Assembly: GCA_040878225.1 (NCBI GenBank)
Contig: JBBDMR010000018.1
Location: 1 to 37,672 of the forward strand
Length of the DNA stretch: 37,672 bases
From: MA-ANB-1 sp040878225
Lineage (GTDB): Bacteria > Actinomycetota > Acidimicrobiia > Spongiisociales > ZC4RG35
Direction of reading: 5' to 3'
Shown piece by piece: positions 30,314-36,939 of the stretch; position 1 is the stretch's first letter; the number at the start of each line of letters is the position of its first letter. The translations under genes and the position numbers were made by a program. Below the pieces are notes generated by a model that had not been told where the DNA came from, did not search any database, and saw nothing but the letters and a program-made list of their open reading frames with translations.

Positions 30314-31606
30314 CTATTCCGTCGCAGTGGCGATTGCGGATTCCAACAGGTCGAGCCCTTCGTCGGCCTCTTCTTCGGTCAACGAGAGGGGAGGGGCGAT
30401 CCGCAGGGTGTTCCCGTACAGGCCGCCCTTGCCGATGAGAAGGCCTTTGGCTTTCGCTGCCTCCATTACCGCTGCCGTGGTGCCGGGATCGGGTTCTTTG
30501 CCGCCCTTCTGGATGAATTCGACTCCGATCATCAATCCTTTGCCCCGAACGTCACCGATCATCGGATAGCGGGTCTGGATGTCCACTATTCCGGACTTGA
30601 GACGCTGGCCCACCTTGTAGGCGTTGGTCTGCAGGTCATTGGCGAGCAGGTATTCCAGGTTGGCCAGCGCTCCCGCGGTCGATAGCGGGTTGCCGCCAAA
30701 GGTGGATATGGAGTTTGCCGACAGGCAGTCGATGACATCGGCCCTGCCGATCACACCGGCAATTGCCAGCCCGTTGCCGAGCCCTTTGGCAAAGGTGATC
30801 AGATCGGGGGTTATCCCGTGGGCCTGATAGCCCCAGAAGTGCTCACCGGTCCGCCCCCAGCCAGTCTGGACCTCGTCACTGATGAACAGGCCGCCCTGGG
30901 CGTCGACCAGGTCTTTCATCGGGCCGAAGAACCCGTCAGGGGGGGTGGCAAAGCCGCCCACGCCCTGAATCGGCTCGGCGATCATCGCAGCCACGTCACC
31001 GGAGACCGCCACTTCGAGCATGTTGCGCAGATCGTCGGCACAGGCAGCTATGAACTCGGCGTCCGGAAGGTGCCCGAACGGGCTCCGGTACTTGTAAGGC
31101 CCGTGGACATAGACGGTGTGGAACGGGGTGAGCTGGGTCGCCGACCAGGAACGGATGCCGGTGATCGCCACCGTCGAGTGGGACTTGCCGTGGTAGCTGC
31201 CCCGCACCGCAATGATCTGGTTCGACTTCCGGAACTGGGTGGCCATCATCAGAGCGGCGTCGTTGGCCTCGGTTCCCGAGTTGGTGAAGAACACCTTCGC
31301 GTCCGGTATCCCGGAGAGCCCGGCGATCTTCTCGGCCAGCTCGATCTGGGACTCGATCAGGTACAGCGTCGAGGTGTGGAGCATCTTGTTCGCCTGCTCC
31401 CGTATTGCCGCCACGACCTCAGGGATCTTGTAACCCGACATCGTGGTCAGGATGCCTCCGAAGAAATCGAGGTACTCGTTGCCTTCAGCGTCGATGACCC
31501 GGCGACCTTCGCCGTCGACCAGGGAGATCGGTTCGTCGTAGTAGAGGGCCAGCCAGGATGGCAGCACCTCCTTGTGCCGGGCGAGGAGTTCGGCGTGGGT
31601 GGTCAA
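30314..31606 (-). CDS. Class III omega-aminotransferase (probable beta-alanine transaminase)
   Basis: PLP-dependent aminotransferase of 430 aa in the class III group that contains AGXT2, beta-alanine:pyruvate and GABA transaminases. It has the PLP Lys274 in LITFAKGLGNGL, Asp244 in FISDEVQTGWGRTG, and the phosphate-binding FFTNSGTEANDAAL (106-119). The likely step is transfer of the amino group of beta-alanine or beta-aminoisobutyrate to pyruvate or 2-oxoglutarate, giving (methyl)malonate semialdehyde for MmsA. The start is TTG 31606, overlapping the upstream stop in TTGA form, which implies coupled translation. The amino acceptor cannot be read from the sequence. Confidence 0.9.
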   Translation of the reverse strand: MTTHAELLARHKEVLPSWLALYYDEPISLVDGEGRRVIDAEGNEYLDFFGGILTTMSGYKIPEVVAAIREQANKMLHTSTLYLIESQIELAEKIAGLSGIPDAKVFFTNSGTEANDAALMMATQFRKSNQIIAVRGSYHGKSHSTVAITGIRSWSATQLTPFHTVYVHGPYKYRSPFGHLPDAEFIAACADDLRNMLEVAVSGDVAAMIAEPIQGVGGFATPPDGFFGPMKDLVDAQGGLFISDEVQTGWGRTGEHFWGYQAHGITPDLITFAKGLGNGLAIAGVIGRADVIDCLSANSISTFGGNPLSTAGALANLEYLLANDLQTNAYKVGQRLKSGIVDIQTRYPMIGDVRGKGLMIGVEFIQKGGKEPDPGTTAAVMEAAKAKGLLIGKGGLYGNTLRIAPPLSLTEEEADEGLDLLESAIATATE

Positions 31607-32445
31607 GGAGCGACCAGCTCGTCATAGGCGTCGGGCCTGCGGTCGCGGTAGAACGCCCACTGCTTCCGCACCTCGTCGATCTCGTCGAGGTCGAGGTCCC
31701 TGATCACCAGTTCCTCTTCGGTGTCCGAGGCGGCCTCTCCCACGATCTGGCCGCGGGGCCCGACGAAGTAAGAAGACCCGTAGAAGTCATTGTCTCCGTA
31801 TTCCTCTTTGCCCACCCGGTTGATCGCCCCGATAAAGTACTCGTTGGCCACCGCGGCGGCAGGTTGTTCGAGATTCCACAAGTACATCGACAGCCCGCGG
31901 CTGGTTGCACTCGGGTTGAACACGATCTTGGCCCCGTTGAGTCCGAGCGCCCGCCAGCCTTCAGGGAAGTGGCGGTCGTAACAGATGTAGACGCCGACCT
32001 TCCCCACAGCCGTGTCGAAGACCGGGTAGCCGCCGTTCCCGGGGCGGAAGTAGAACTTCTCCCAGAAACCTTTGACGTGCGGGATGTGCTGCTTGCGGTA
32101 CTTGCCGAGGTAGGTGCCGTCGGCGTCGATCACCGCTGCGGTGTTGTAGTAGAAACCGTCGTCTTCCTTTTCGAAGATCGGAACGACCAGGACCATCTTG
32201 GTCTCCTTGGCCAGATCCTGCATCAATTTGGTGGTCGGACCGTCAGGGATCGGCTCGGCATAGTCGAAGTGCTCGTTCTCCTGGACCTGACAGAAATACG
32301 GCCCGTTGAAGATCTCCTGGAAGCACATCACCTGAGCACCCTGTTTCGCTGCTTCGCGTGCGTAGTCGGCGTTCTTCTTGATCATCGAATCTTTGTCGCC
32401 GGTCCATTCGGTCTGGACGATGGCCGCTCGGACGATGTTTGCCAT
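31603..32445 (-). CDS. Beta-ureidopropionase (nitrilase superfamily)
   Basis: Carbon-nitrogen hydrolase of 280 aa that cleaves N-carbamoyl-beta-alanine (or N-carbamoyl-beta-aminoisobutyrate) to the beta-amino acid, CO2 and ammonia. The catalytic triad is present: Glu44 in CFQEIFNGPYFCQ, Lys118 in KYRKQHIPH and Cys155 in GVYICYDRHFPEGWRALG. Those blocks are typical of beta-ureidopropionase/N-carbamoyl amidohydrolases. ATG 32445 is chosen for its site GGAG at 32452-32455 and because upstream in-frame residues are non-conserved. Open frame continues to 32604 but would overlap the binding-protein gene. A 100-base gap with a hairpin separates it from that gene. Confidence 0.92.
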   Translation of the reverse strand: MANIVRAAIVQTEWTGDKDSMIKKNADYAREAAKQGAQVMCFQEIFNGPYFCQVQENEHFDYAEPIPDGPTTKLMQDLAKETKMVLVVPIFEKEDDGFYYNTAAVIDADGTYLGKYRKQHIPHVKGFWEKFYFRPGNGGYPVFDTAVGKVGVYICYDRHFPEGWRALGLNGAKIVFNPSATSRGLSMYLWNLEQPAAAVANEYFIGAINRVGKEEYGDNDFYGSSYFVGPRGQIVGEAASDTEEELVIRDLDLDEIDEVRKQWAFYRDRRPDAYDELVAP

Positions 32446-32510
32446 TTGGATCTCCATTCTGCGGGGAAGAGAACCCCCGGCATTATGAAACTTAGCCAAC
32501 GAGTCGGCAT

Positions 32511-32533
32511 GGGAGCGAACGGGGTCCGCTCCC
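32511..32533 (-). other. Intercistronic stem-loop between binding-protein and ureidopropionase genes
   Basis: GGGAGCG (32511-32517) and CGCTCCC (32527-32533) form a 7-bp perfect stem, 8 with the flanking T-A pair, around a 9-base loop. It begins just 13 bases after the stop codon of the binding-protein gene in transcription order. No run of T follows, so it is not a classical terminator. It may protect the 3' end of the upstream message or adjust the ratio of transporter to enzymes. Confidence 0.45.
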
Positions 32534-32545
32534 ACACCCTCAGCC

Positions 32546-33706
32546 TTACTCGCCCCCGGGCTGGAGCTCGATGTCTCTCCGCTCGTAGGACTCACCTCGG
32601 ACATCGAGGCCTTCCTCGCGCAACTCGTCCACAGCCTGCTGGGCGAGATCGGTGCGATAGGCGTCTCCTGAGACCTCCACTCCCTCGAGCTCCTCGATCT
32701 GGCCCGTCGCCACCTCGACCGTCTGATCCCAGAGCGGCTCGTTCATCACTCCGATTCCGTTGCTGGCAGGGAAGATGAGGCCAAGGATCTCATTGAGCTG
32801 CCAGGCCTGGTGGCTTTCGCCCAGGGTCGATCCGTTGTCCAGGACGACCTCAACGCATTCGTCGAAGTTGTCGAGACAGTGAATCCACCCGCGGAAGGTT
32901 GCCTTGAGGAACCGCACCGCGACATCCTCGTTTCCTTCTTCGGTGATCCAATCGGCGTTCACCCACACTGCGTCCTGGAGCATGGCGGTGCCAACTTCGT
33001 TGAAGTCGATGACGTTGAAGTCCTCTGGCTGATACAGCTCCCCGGTGTCGGGATTCTCCGCCTCGAGGAGTTGGGCGTACTCGTTGTAGATCATCGCCTC
33101 GGCTGCGTCCAGCTCTCTATTGAGAAGTGCCAGCATGTCGAAGTTCTGACCGACAAGTTCCACATCCTCCACGCCGAACAACTCGATGGCGGCGGTGAGC
33201 TCGTACTCGTTGCCGAAACCCCAGTTGCCAACTGTCTTTCCGGCCCAGTCTTCGGGAGAATCTATGCCGGAGTCTGCGAAGGAGACTTCGAGCGTTCCTG
33301 AACGTTCGAAGACCTGGGCGATGTTGACGATGTCAGCACCCTGTTCCCTTGAAACCAATGCCTTCGGAACCCAGGCCAGGCCAAATTCGGCGCCACCGGT
33401 GGCCAGGACCGTCTGCGGTACGATTTCAACAGCACCCTCGAGGATCTCGACATCGAGACACTCGTCCTCGTAGAAGCCGAGGTCCTTCGCAACGAAGTAT
33501 CCGGCGAACTGCGACTGGGCCACCCATTGCAGTTGGACCCTGATCTCCTCGAGTTCCTCGCAGTCCTCCGAGCCGCCCTCACCGCCTTCACCGGGGTCGA
33601 CGGTGCCTCCGTTCCCGACGGTGTCATCGCCGCAAGCGGCGAGAACAAAGGCCATTGCCAGCATCAACGCAAGCAGCTTCCTCCAGGATGTTTTCTGCGT
33701 TTTCAC
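32546..33706 (-). CDS. ABC transporter substrate-binding lipoprotein, NMT1/THI5 family
   Basis: Binding component (386 aa) of the importer encoded just upstream. It has a lipoprotein signal MKTQKTSWRKLLALMLAM followed by lipobox LAAC (Cys25), then an acidic Gly-rich linker. The NMT1/THI5-like domain starts IRVQLQWVAQSQFAGYFVAKDLGFY, a segment shared with binding proteins for pyrimidine precursors and other heterocycles. GTG 33706 is preferred over upstream ATGs because AAGGAGG lies at 33712-33718, 5 bases away, and the signal peptide then begins at the start. Its place in front of dihydropyrimidinase and ureidopropionase genes suggests a pyrimidine, dihydropyrimidine, hydantoin or ureido-acid ligand, which is inference. 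Confidence 0.88.
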   Translation of the reverse strand: MKTQKTSWRKLLALMLAMAFVLAACGDDTVGNGGTVDPGEGGEGGSEDCEELEEIRVQLQWVAQSQFAGYFVAKDLGFYEDECLDVEILEGAVEIVPQTVLATGGAEFGLAWVPKALVSREQGADIVNIAQVFERSGTLEVSFADSGIDSPEDWAGKTVGNWGFGNEYELTAAIELFGVEDVELVGQNFDMLALLNRELDAAEAMIYNEYAQLLEAENPDTGELYQPEDFNVIDFNEVGTAMLQDAVWVNADWITEEGNEDVAVRFLKATFRGWIHCLDNFDECVEVVLDNGSTLGESHQAWQLNEILGLIFPASNGIGVMNEPLWDQTVEVATGQIEELEGVEVSGDAYRTDLAQQAVDELREEGLDVRGESYERRDIELQPGGE

Positions 33707-33763
33707 GGTTTCCTCCTTGGGGTTTATTCGATCCAGAGTATCCATCAATCGGGCTGCGCGTCG

Positions 33764-34609
33764 TCAGTTCTCATCGGCGGCCCGGAACGACACGTGCCAT
33801 GGCATGCTCAGGCGCTCTACTACCAGGACCAGCCCGTAGAGGGCGATCCCGATGACAGCGGCCACGACGATCGCGGCCCAGGCATCAGGAAACACGAAGA
33901 GATTCGCCTTGCCGATGATGTACTGGCCGAGAACATCCTGGGGCCCGCCGAAGTACTCGGCGACGATCGCAACGATGATCGACAGCGTCGTTGCCACCTT
34001 CATTGCACTGAAGAAATAGGGAAGGGCGCGAGGGATCCGAACGCGAGCGAACACCTCACGCGGGCTCGCAGCAAACGATCGCATCAATTCGAGTTCCGAC
34101 TGGTCTACTTCGGTGAGCCCACGGGCGGTATTGATCATGACGGGGAAGAAGACCACGATTGCCACCGCTGCCATCTTCGAGACGGGACTGGTTATCGGGA
34201 ACATGTTGTTGAGGATCGGCGCCAGGGCGATGATCGGGATGGAGTTGGTGGCTATGGCAAACGGCATGATTCCCTGCCGCGCCCCGGCCCAGCGCACGGT
34301 GATCAAAGCAATGATCACTCCGGAGATGGTCCCGGCGAGAAGGCCTCCCAGCGCTTCGATCATGGTGTTGCCGGCCGCGGCAATGATCACCGACCACTGG
34401 GCGATCAACCGATCCAATATCGATGACGGTTTCGGGAGGACAAACGCCTGAATGTCGAGGACCCTCACAGCCGCTTCCCAGACGAGAAGGCCGCCAACGA
34501 AGAGGGCGAGGGCAGGGCCATAAGTCCTGAGCCGTGCCCCAAGCAGGGAGGGGGTCGATGTGCCCGCCGGAAGGTCCCCGCTGAAGGCATCCATCGGATT
34601 CGAGGTCAT
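33764..34609 (-). CDS. ABC transporter permease (second of two)
   Basis: Integral membrane permease of 281 aa, of the BPD_transp_1 type used by TauC/SsuC-like importers. About six hydrophobic segments are seen, from TYGPALALFVGGLLVWEAAV on. The ATPase-contacting EAA loop is ELMRSFAASPREVFARVRIPRALPYFF. The upstream region FVLPKPSSILDRLI is typical of this family. Its ATG overlaps the ATPase stop (ATGA). It is clearly related to, but different from, the permease at 35379-36281, so the transporter probably has a heterodimeric channel. A 57-base gap separates it from the binding-protein gene. Confidence 0.9.
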   Translation of the reverse strand: MTSNPMDAFSGDLPAGTSTPSLLGARLRTYGPALALFVGGLLVWEAAVRVLDIQAFVLPKPSSILDRLIAQWSVIIAAAGNTMIEALGGLLAGTISGVIIALITVRWAGARQGIMPFAIATNSIPIIALAPILNNMFPITSPVSKMAAVAIVVFFPVMINTARGLTEVDQSELELMRSFAASPREVFARVRIPRALPYFFSAMKVATTLSIIVAIVAEYFGGPQDVLGQYIIGKANLFVFPDAWAAIVVAAVIGIALYGLVLVVERLSMPWHVSFRAADEN

Positions 34610-35382
34610 CGTCTCCGGTCCCCTTGCCGGAGGGCTTCTCGCACCTCGGTGACTTTGTCGTAATACGCAGGCGACTCCCGGGTGTCTTCGGTCCGGGGGT
34701 GGGGGAGTGAGGTGTCGATGACGTGGCTGATCCGGCCCGGCCGGGCCGACATGACCACCACCCGGGTCGAGAGGAACACCGCCTCAGGGATCGAATGGGT
34801 CACGAAGACGACAGTGGTGCCGGTTTCTGTCCAGATCCTGAGGACCTCCTGCTGCATCAACTCTCGGGTCATCTCGTCGAGTGCCCCGAAAGGCTCGTCC
34901 ATCAACAGGAGGGACGGCTTGAACGCCAGGGCACGGGCGATGGCGACTCTCTGCTGCATGCCGCCTGAAAGCTGCCACGGGTAGTGGCTGGTGAAATCGT
35001 TGAGTTGGACCAGCTCGAGCATTTCGGCCGCTCGTTCGGCACGCCCGCCTTCGTCCATGATCTCGAGGGGGAGTTCGACGTTTTTCGATACGGTTCGCCA
35101 GTCGAGCAGTGTTGCCTTCTGAAAGACGATCCCGTAGTCGCGATCCCTCCGCGCCTGCTCGGCACTCTTTCCATTGATTGTGATCTCACCGCTGGTCGGG
35201 CGTGTGAGGTCGCCGATGAGACGCAGCAGTGTGCTCTTGCCACATCCTGAGGGTCCGATCAAGGAAACGAACTCGCCGCTTTCGATCGACAGGTCGATCC
35301 CGCTCAGGGCAGTTATCGCCTCCGATCCCGAGCCGAAGGTCTTCCCGAGGTCGACAGCCTCGACCACACTCACAGTGCTCAA
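34606..35382 (-). CDS. ABC transporter ATP-binding protein (SsuB/TauB/ThiZ type)
   Basis: Importer ATPase of 258 aa with all motifs: Walker A GPSGCGKST near residue 44, Q-loop FQKATLLDW, signature LSGGMQQRVAIARAL, Walker B LLLMDEPFGALD and H-loop THSIPEA. The aromatic L-D-W after the Q-loop is common in the nitrate/sulfonate/pyrimidine-precursor ATPase group. Start TTG 35382 overlaps the stop of the first permease, with GGAGG a few bases upstream; an in-frame GTG three codons later is an alternative. It lies between two permease genes and should energise both. Confidence 0.93.
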   Translation of the reverse strand: MSTVSVVEAVDLGKTFGSGSEAITALSGIDLSIESGEFVSLIGPSGCGKSTLLRLIGDLTRPTSGEITINGKSAEQARRDRDYGIVFQKATLLDWRTVSKNVELPLEIMDEGGRAERAAEMLELVQLNDFTSHYPWQLSGGMQQRVAIARALAFKPSLLLMDEPFGALDEMTRELMQQEVLRIWTETGTTVVFVTHSIPEAVFLSTRVVVMSARPGRISHVIDTSLPHPRTEDTRESPAYYDKVTEVREALRQGDRRR

Positions 35383-36281
35383 ATCTGACCCTCCACCTTG
35401 AGCTCGACGTCGTAGGGGAGCCGGTTTCCTTCCGGAACGAACCGTCGTTCGGCAAGGAGAACAGCACCGACGAAGAGTATTCCCGCGATCGCGGTGACAA
35501 TCACGGTTGCGTAGAGCTTCACCGAGCGCGCTCCGAACTGGGAGGAGAAGGTGAGCAGCGCGCGTCCCAGACCCTCCCCGAAGCCTGCCGGAAGCTCACC
35601 GATCAAAGCACCGATCACGCTGGCGGTGGCGGAGACCTTGAGGGCCGTGAAGATATAAGGAAGAGCAGCAGGGACCTGAAGCTTCCAGAGCACCTCCGAC
35701 GGCGTCGCAGCGTAGGACCTCATCAACTCCATCGCACTCGGGTCGGGGGAGCGCAACCCTCGCAGTGTGTTGATGGCCACCGGGAAGAAGGTCAGGTAGG
35801 CGGAAATGACCGCAACGGAGAGCCACTGCGGAATGTCCAAACGACCGCCCCAGACCACCACCATCGGAGCTATAGCGATGATCGGGATCGTCTGGCTGGC
35901 GATCACATAAGGCATGAAGGCTCTCTCCAGCAGAAGGGAGCGGACAAAGAGGACACTCAGCCCGAATCCAAACATACCCCCGATGACAAAGCCCGCAAAA
36001 GCTTCCCGGAGTGTGAATAGAGCGCGGGCACTGAGGTCGAAAATGAGGAGATCCCCGCCTCGTCTCACCGGGCGGAACAACTCGATGAACATGTCCCAAA
36101 CGTGGGGCATGGTGGTGCCATCAGGTCGGACCGGTCTGATCCAGCCCATCTGCAGCCAGATCAGCTTGTATGCCTCCCAGATGAAGACGAGCACCAGCAG
36201 CACGACCAGGATCGAGAATGCCTGCTTGAGCCGGCCCGGTCGGGCCGATCGAGGCCCGGTCATGGATGCGGCTTGATTCAT
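35379..36281 (-). CDS. ABC transporter permease (first of two)
   Basis: Permease of 300 aa with six or so hydrophobic segments (the first at about 22-40, ILVVLLVLVFIWEAYKLIW). The EAA loop is ELMRSYAATPSEVLWKLQVPAALPYIF, close to the matching loop of the other permease. It is the first gene of the nine-gene unit that ends with the LLM oxidoreductase. ATG 36281 has no ribosome binding site, and a TANNNT box (TAGAGT) ends 9 bases upstream, so the transcript is nearly leaderless. The two permeases flank the ATPase and probably form a heterodimer. Confidence 0.9.
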   Translation of the reverse strand: MNQAASMTGPRSARPGRLKQAFSILVVLLVLVFIWEAYKLIWLQMGWIRPVRPDGTTMPHVWDMFIELFRPVRRGGDLLIFDLSARALFTLREAFAGFVIGGMFGFGLSVLFVRSLLLERAFMPYVIASQTIPIIAIAPMVVVWGGRLDIPQWLSVAVISAYLTFFPVAINTLRGLRSPDPSAMELMRSYAATPSEVLWKLQVPAALPYIFTALKVSATASVIGALIGELPAGFGEGLGRALLTFSSQFGARSVKLYATVIVTAIAGILFVGAVLLAERRFVPEGNRLPYDVELKVEGQI

Positions 36282-36290
36282 TGCGAAGCG

Positions 36291-36296
36291 ACTCTA
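36291..36296 (-). promoter_or_regulatory. Probable -10 box (TAGAGT) of the pyrimidine operon
   Basis: On the minus strand TAGAGT ends 9 bases before ATG 36281, consistent with a very short leader. No good -35 box is visible. The region 36282-36352 is shared with the divergent promoter of the membrane-protein gene and is where a regulator of the operon would act. Confidence 0.35.
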
Positions 36297-36338
36297 ACGG
36301 CACCCGCCTTTCATGGCGCTCCGCTGTTGTCCACTGTG

Positions 36339-36344
36339 TAACGT
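36339..36344 (+). promoter_or_regulatory. -10 box (TAACGT) for the 126-aa membrane protein gene
   Basis: TAACGT ends 8 bases before ATG 36353 with no ribosome binding site, another short-leader start diverging from the importer operon. Confidence 0.4.
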
Positions 36345-36352
36345 CCCCCGTC

Positions 36353-36733
36353 ATGGCGGCGGTGGCGATAATTGCGGCGACTCTCCTCGGAATCATCGCC
36401 TTGTTTCAGGTCGCTCTCGCGACAGGAGCACCTTGGGGCGCCGCTTCGTGGGGAGGCCGCCATCCCGGCAGGCTCCCGACCGCGTACCGGATCGGCAGCG
36501 CCGTAGCCGGTCTGTTTTTCTATCCCGCCGTGGCTGCCTTCATCCTCGACAGCGCCGGAGTGATTGGCGACGGGAATTCGAGCGGGGGAGTGGCCGGCCT
36601 CTGGGTGCTTACCGGCCTGTTTGGTTTGAGCACGGTGATCAACCTCATCTCGCCGTCGAAGGTGGAGAGGATCTGGGCTCCGGTAGCCCTGGTGCTCACT
36701 GTCTGCTGTGCGCTTTTGGCGATAAGGTTATGA
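36353..36733 (+). CDS. Small four-helix membrane protein, unknown function
   Basis: A 126-aa protein with four hydrophobic stretches: MAAVAIIAATLLGIIALF and onward (1-22), IGSAVAGLFFYPAVAAFIL (47-65), GLWVLTGLFGLSTVINLI (82-99) and VALVLTVCCALLAI (108-124). I do not recognise the family; the pattern WGAASWGGRHPGRLP between helices 1 and 2 is distinctive and may help a search. The start is ATG 36353, supported by the -10 box just upstream; in-frame codons back to 36266 overlap the promoter zone and the divergent gene. One base separates it from the next small gene. Confidence 0.7.
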   Translation: MAAVAIIAATLLGIIALFQVALATGAPWGAASWGGRHPGRLPTAYRIGSAVAGLFFYPAVAAFILDSAGVIGDGNSSGGVAGLWVLTGLFGLSTVINLISPSKVERIWAPVALVLTVCCALLAIRL

Positions 36734-36734
36734 A

Positions 36735-36929
36735 ATGACCGAACCTTCAGGTTTCAGCTACACCCGCCGCAAGAACGGCGAGGTGATCATCAAACACAAC
36801 GGACACAAGGCAGCCGTGCTCCGTGGCGAAAGGGCGAAGAAGTTCCTGAATCGTGTCGAGACGCGTGACCCTCAGGAAGTCATGGCGCGGATGACCGGCA
36901 ATTACAAGCGGGGCAACGAGAAGCGCTGA
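36735..36929 (+). CDS. Small basic protein, unknown function
   Basis: A 64-aa basic protein (MTEPSGFSYTRRKNGEVIIKHNG at the start; many Lys and Arg throughout). No motif I can assign. The beta-hairpin-like segment with alternating hydrophobic residues (GEVIIKHNGHKAAVL) is followed by a helix rich in Arg and Lys (GERAKKFLNRVE), which could bind nucleic acid, but that is speculation. ATG 36735 follows the previous stop by one base, so the two genes form a unit. It converges with leuA, whose stop is 10 bases away. Confidence 0.65.
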   Translation: MTEPSGFSYTRRKNGEVIIKHNGHKAAVLRGERAKKFLNRVETRDPQEVMARMTGNYKRGNEKR

Positions 36930-36939
36930 GTAGGCACTC

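Noticed and set aside
27691..30438. A 915-codon open frame on the plus strand opposite mmsA and dihydropyrimidinase
   Set aside because: Fully antisense to two genes with intact catalytic residues. The translated product is rich in Gly, Arg, His and Asp without any domain, so it is a mirror of codon bias.
32446..32604. An N-terminal extension of beta-ureidopropionase starting at 32604
   Set aside because: It would overlap the binding-protein gene, is Ser/Pro-rich and unconserved, and ATG 32445 has a proper ribosome binding site and the family N-terminus.
33707..33748. Upstream ATG starts for the NMT1-type binding protein
   Set aside because: GTG 33706 has AAGGAGG at ideal spacing and begins the lipoprotein signal directly.
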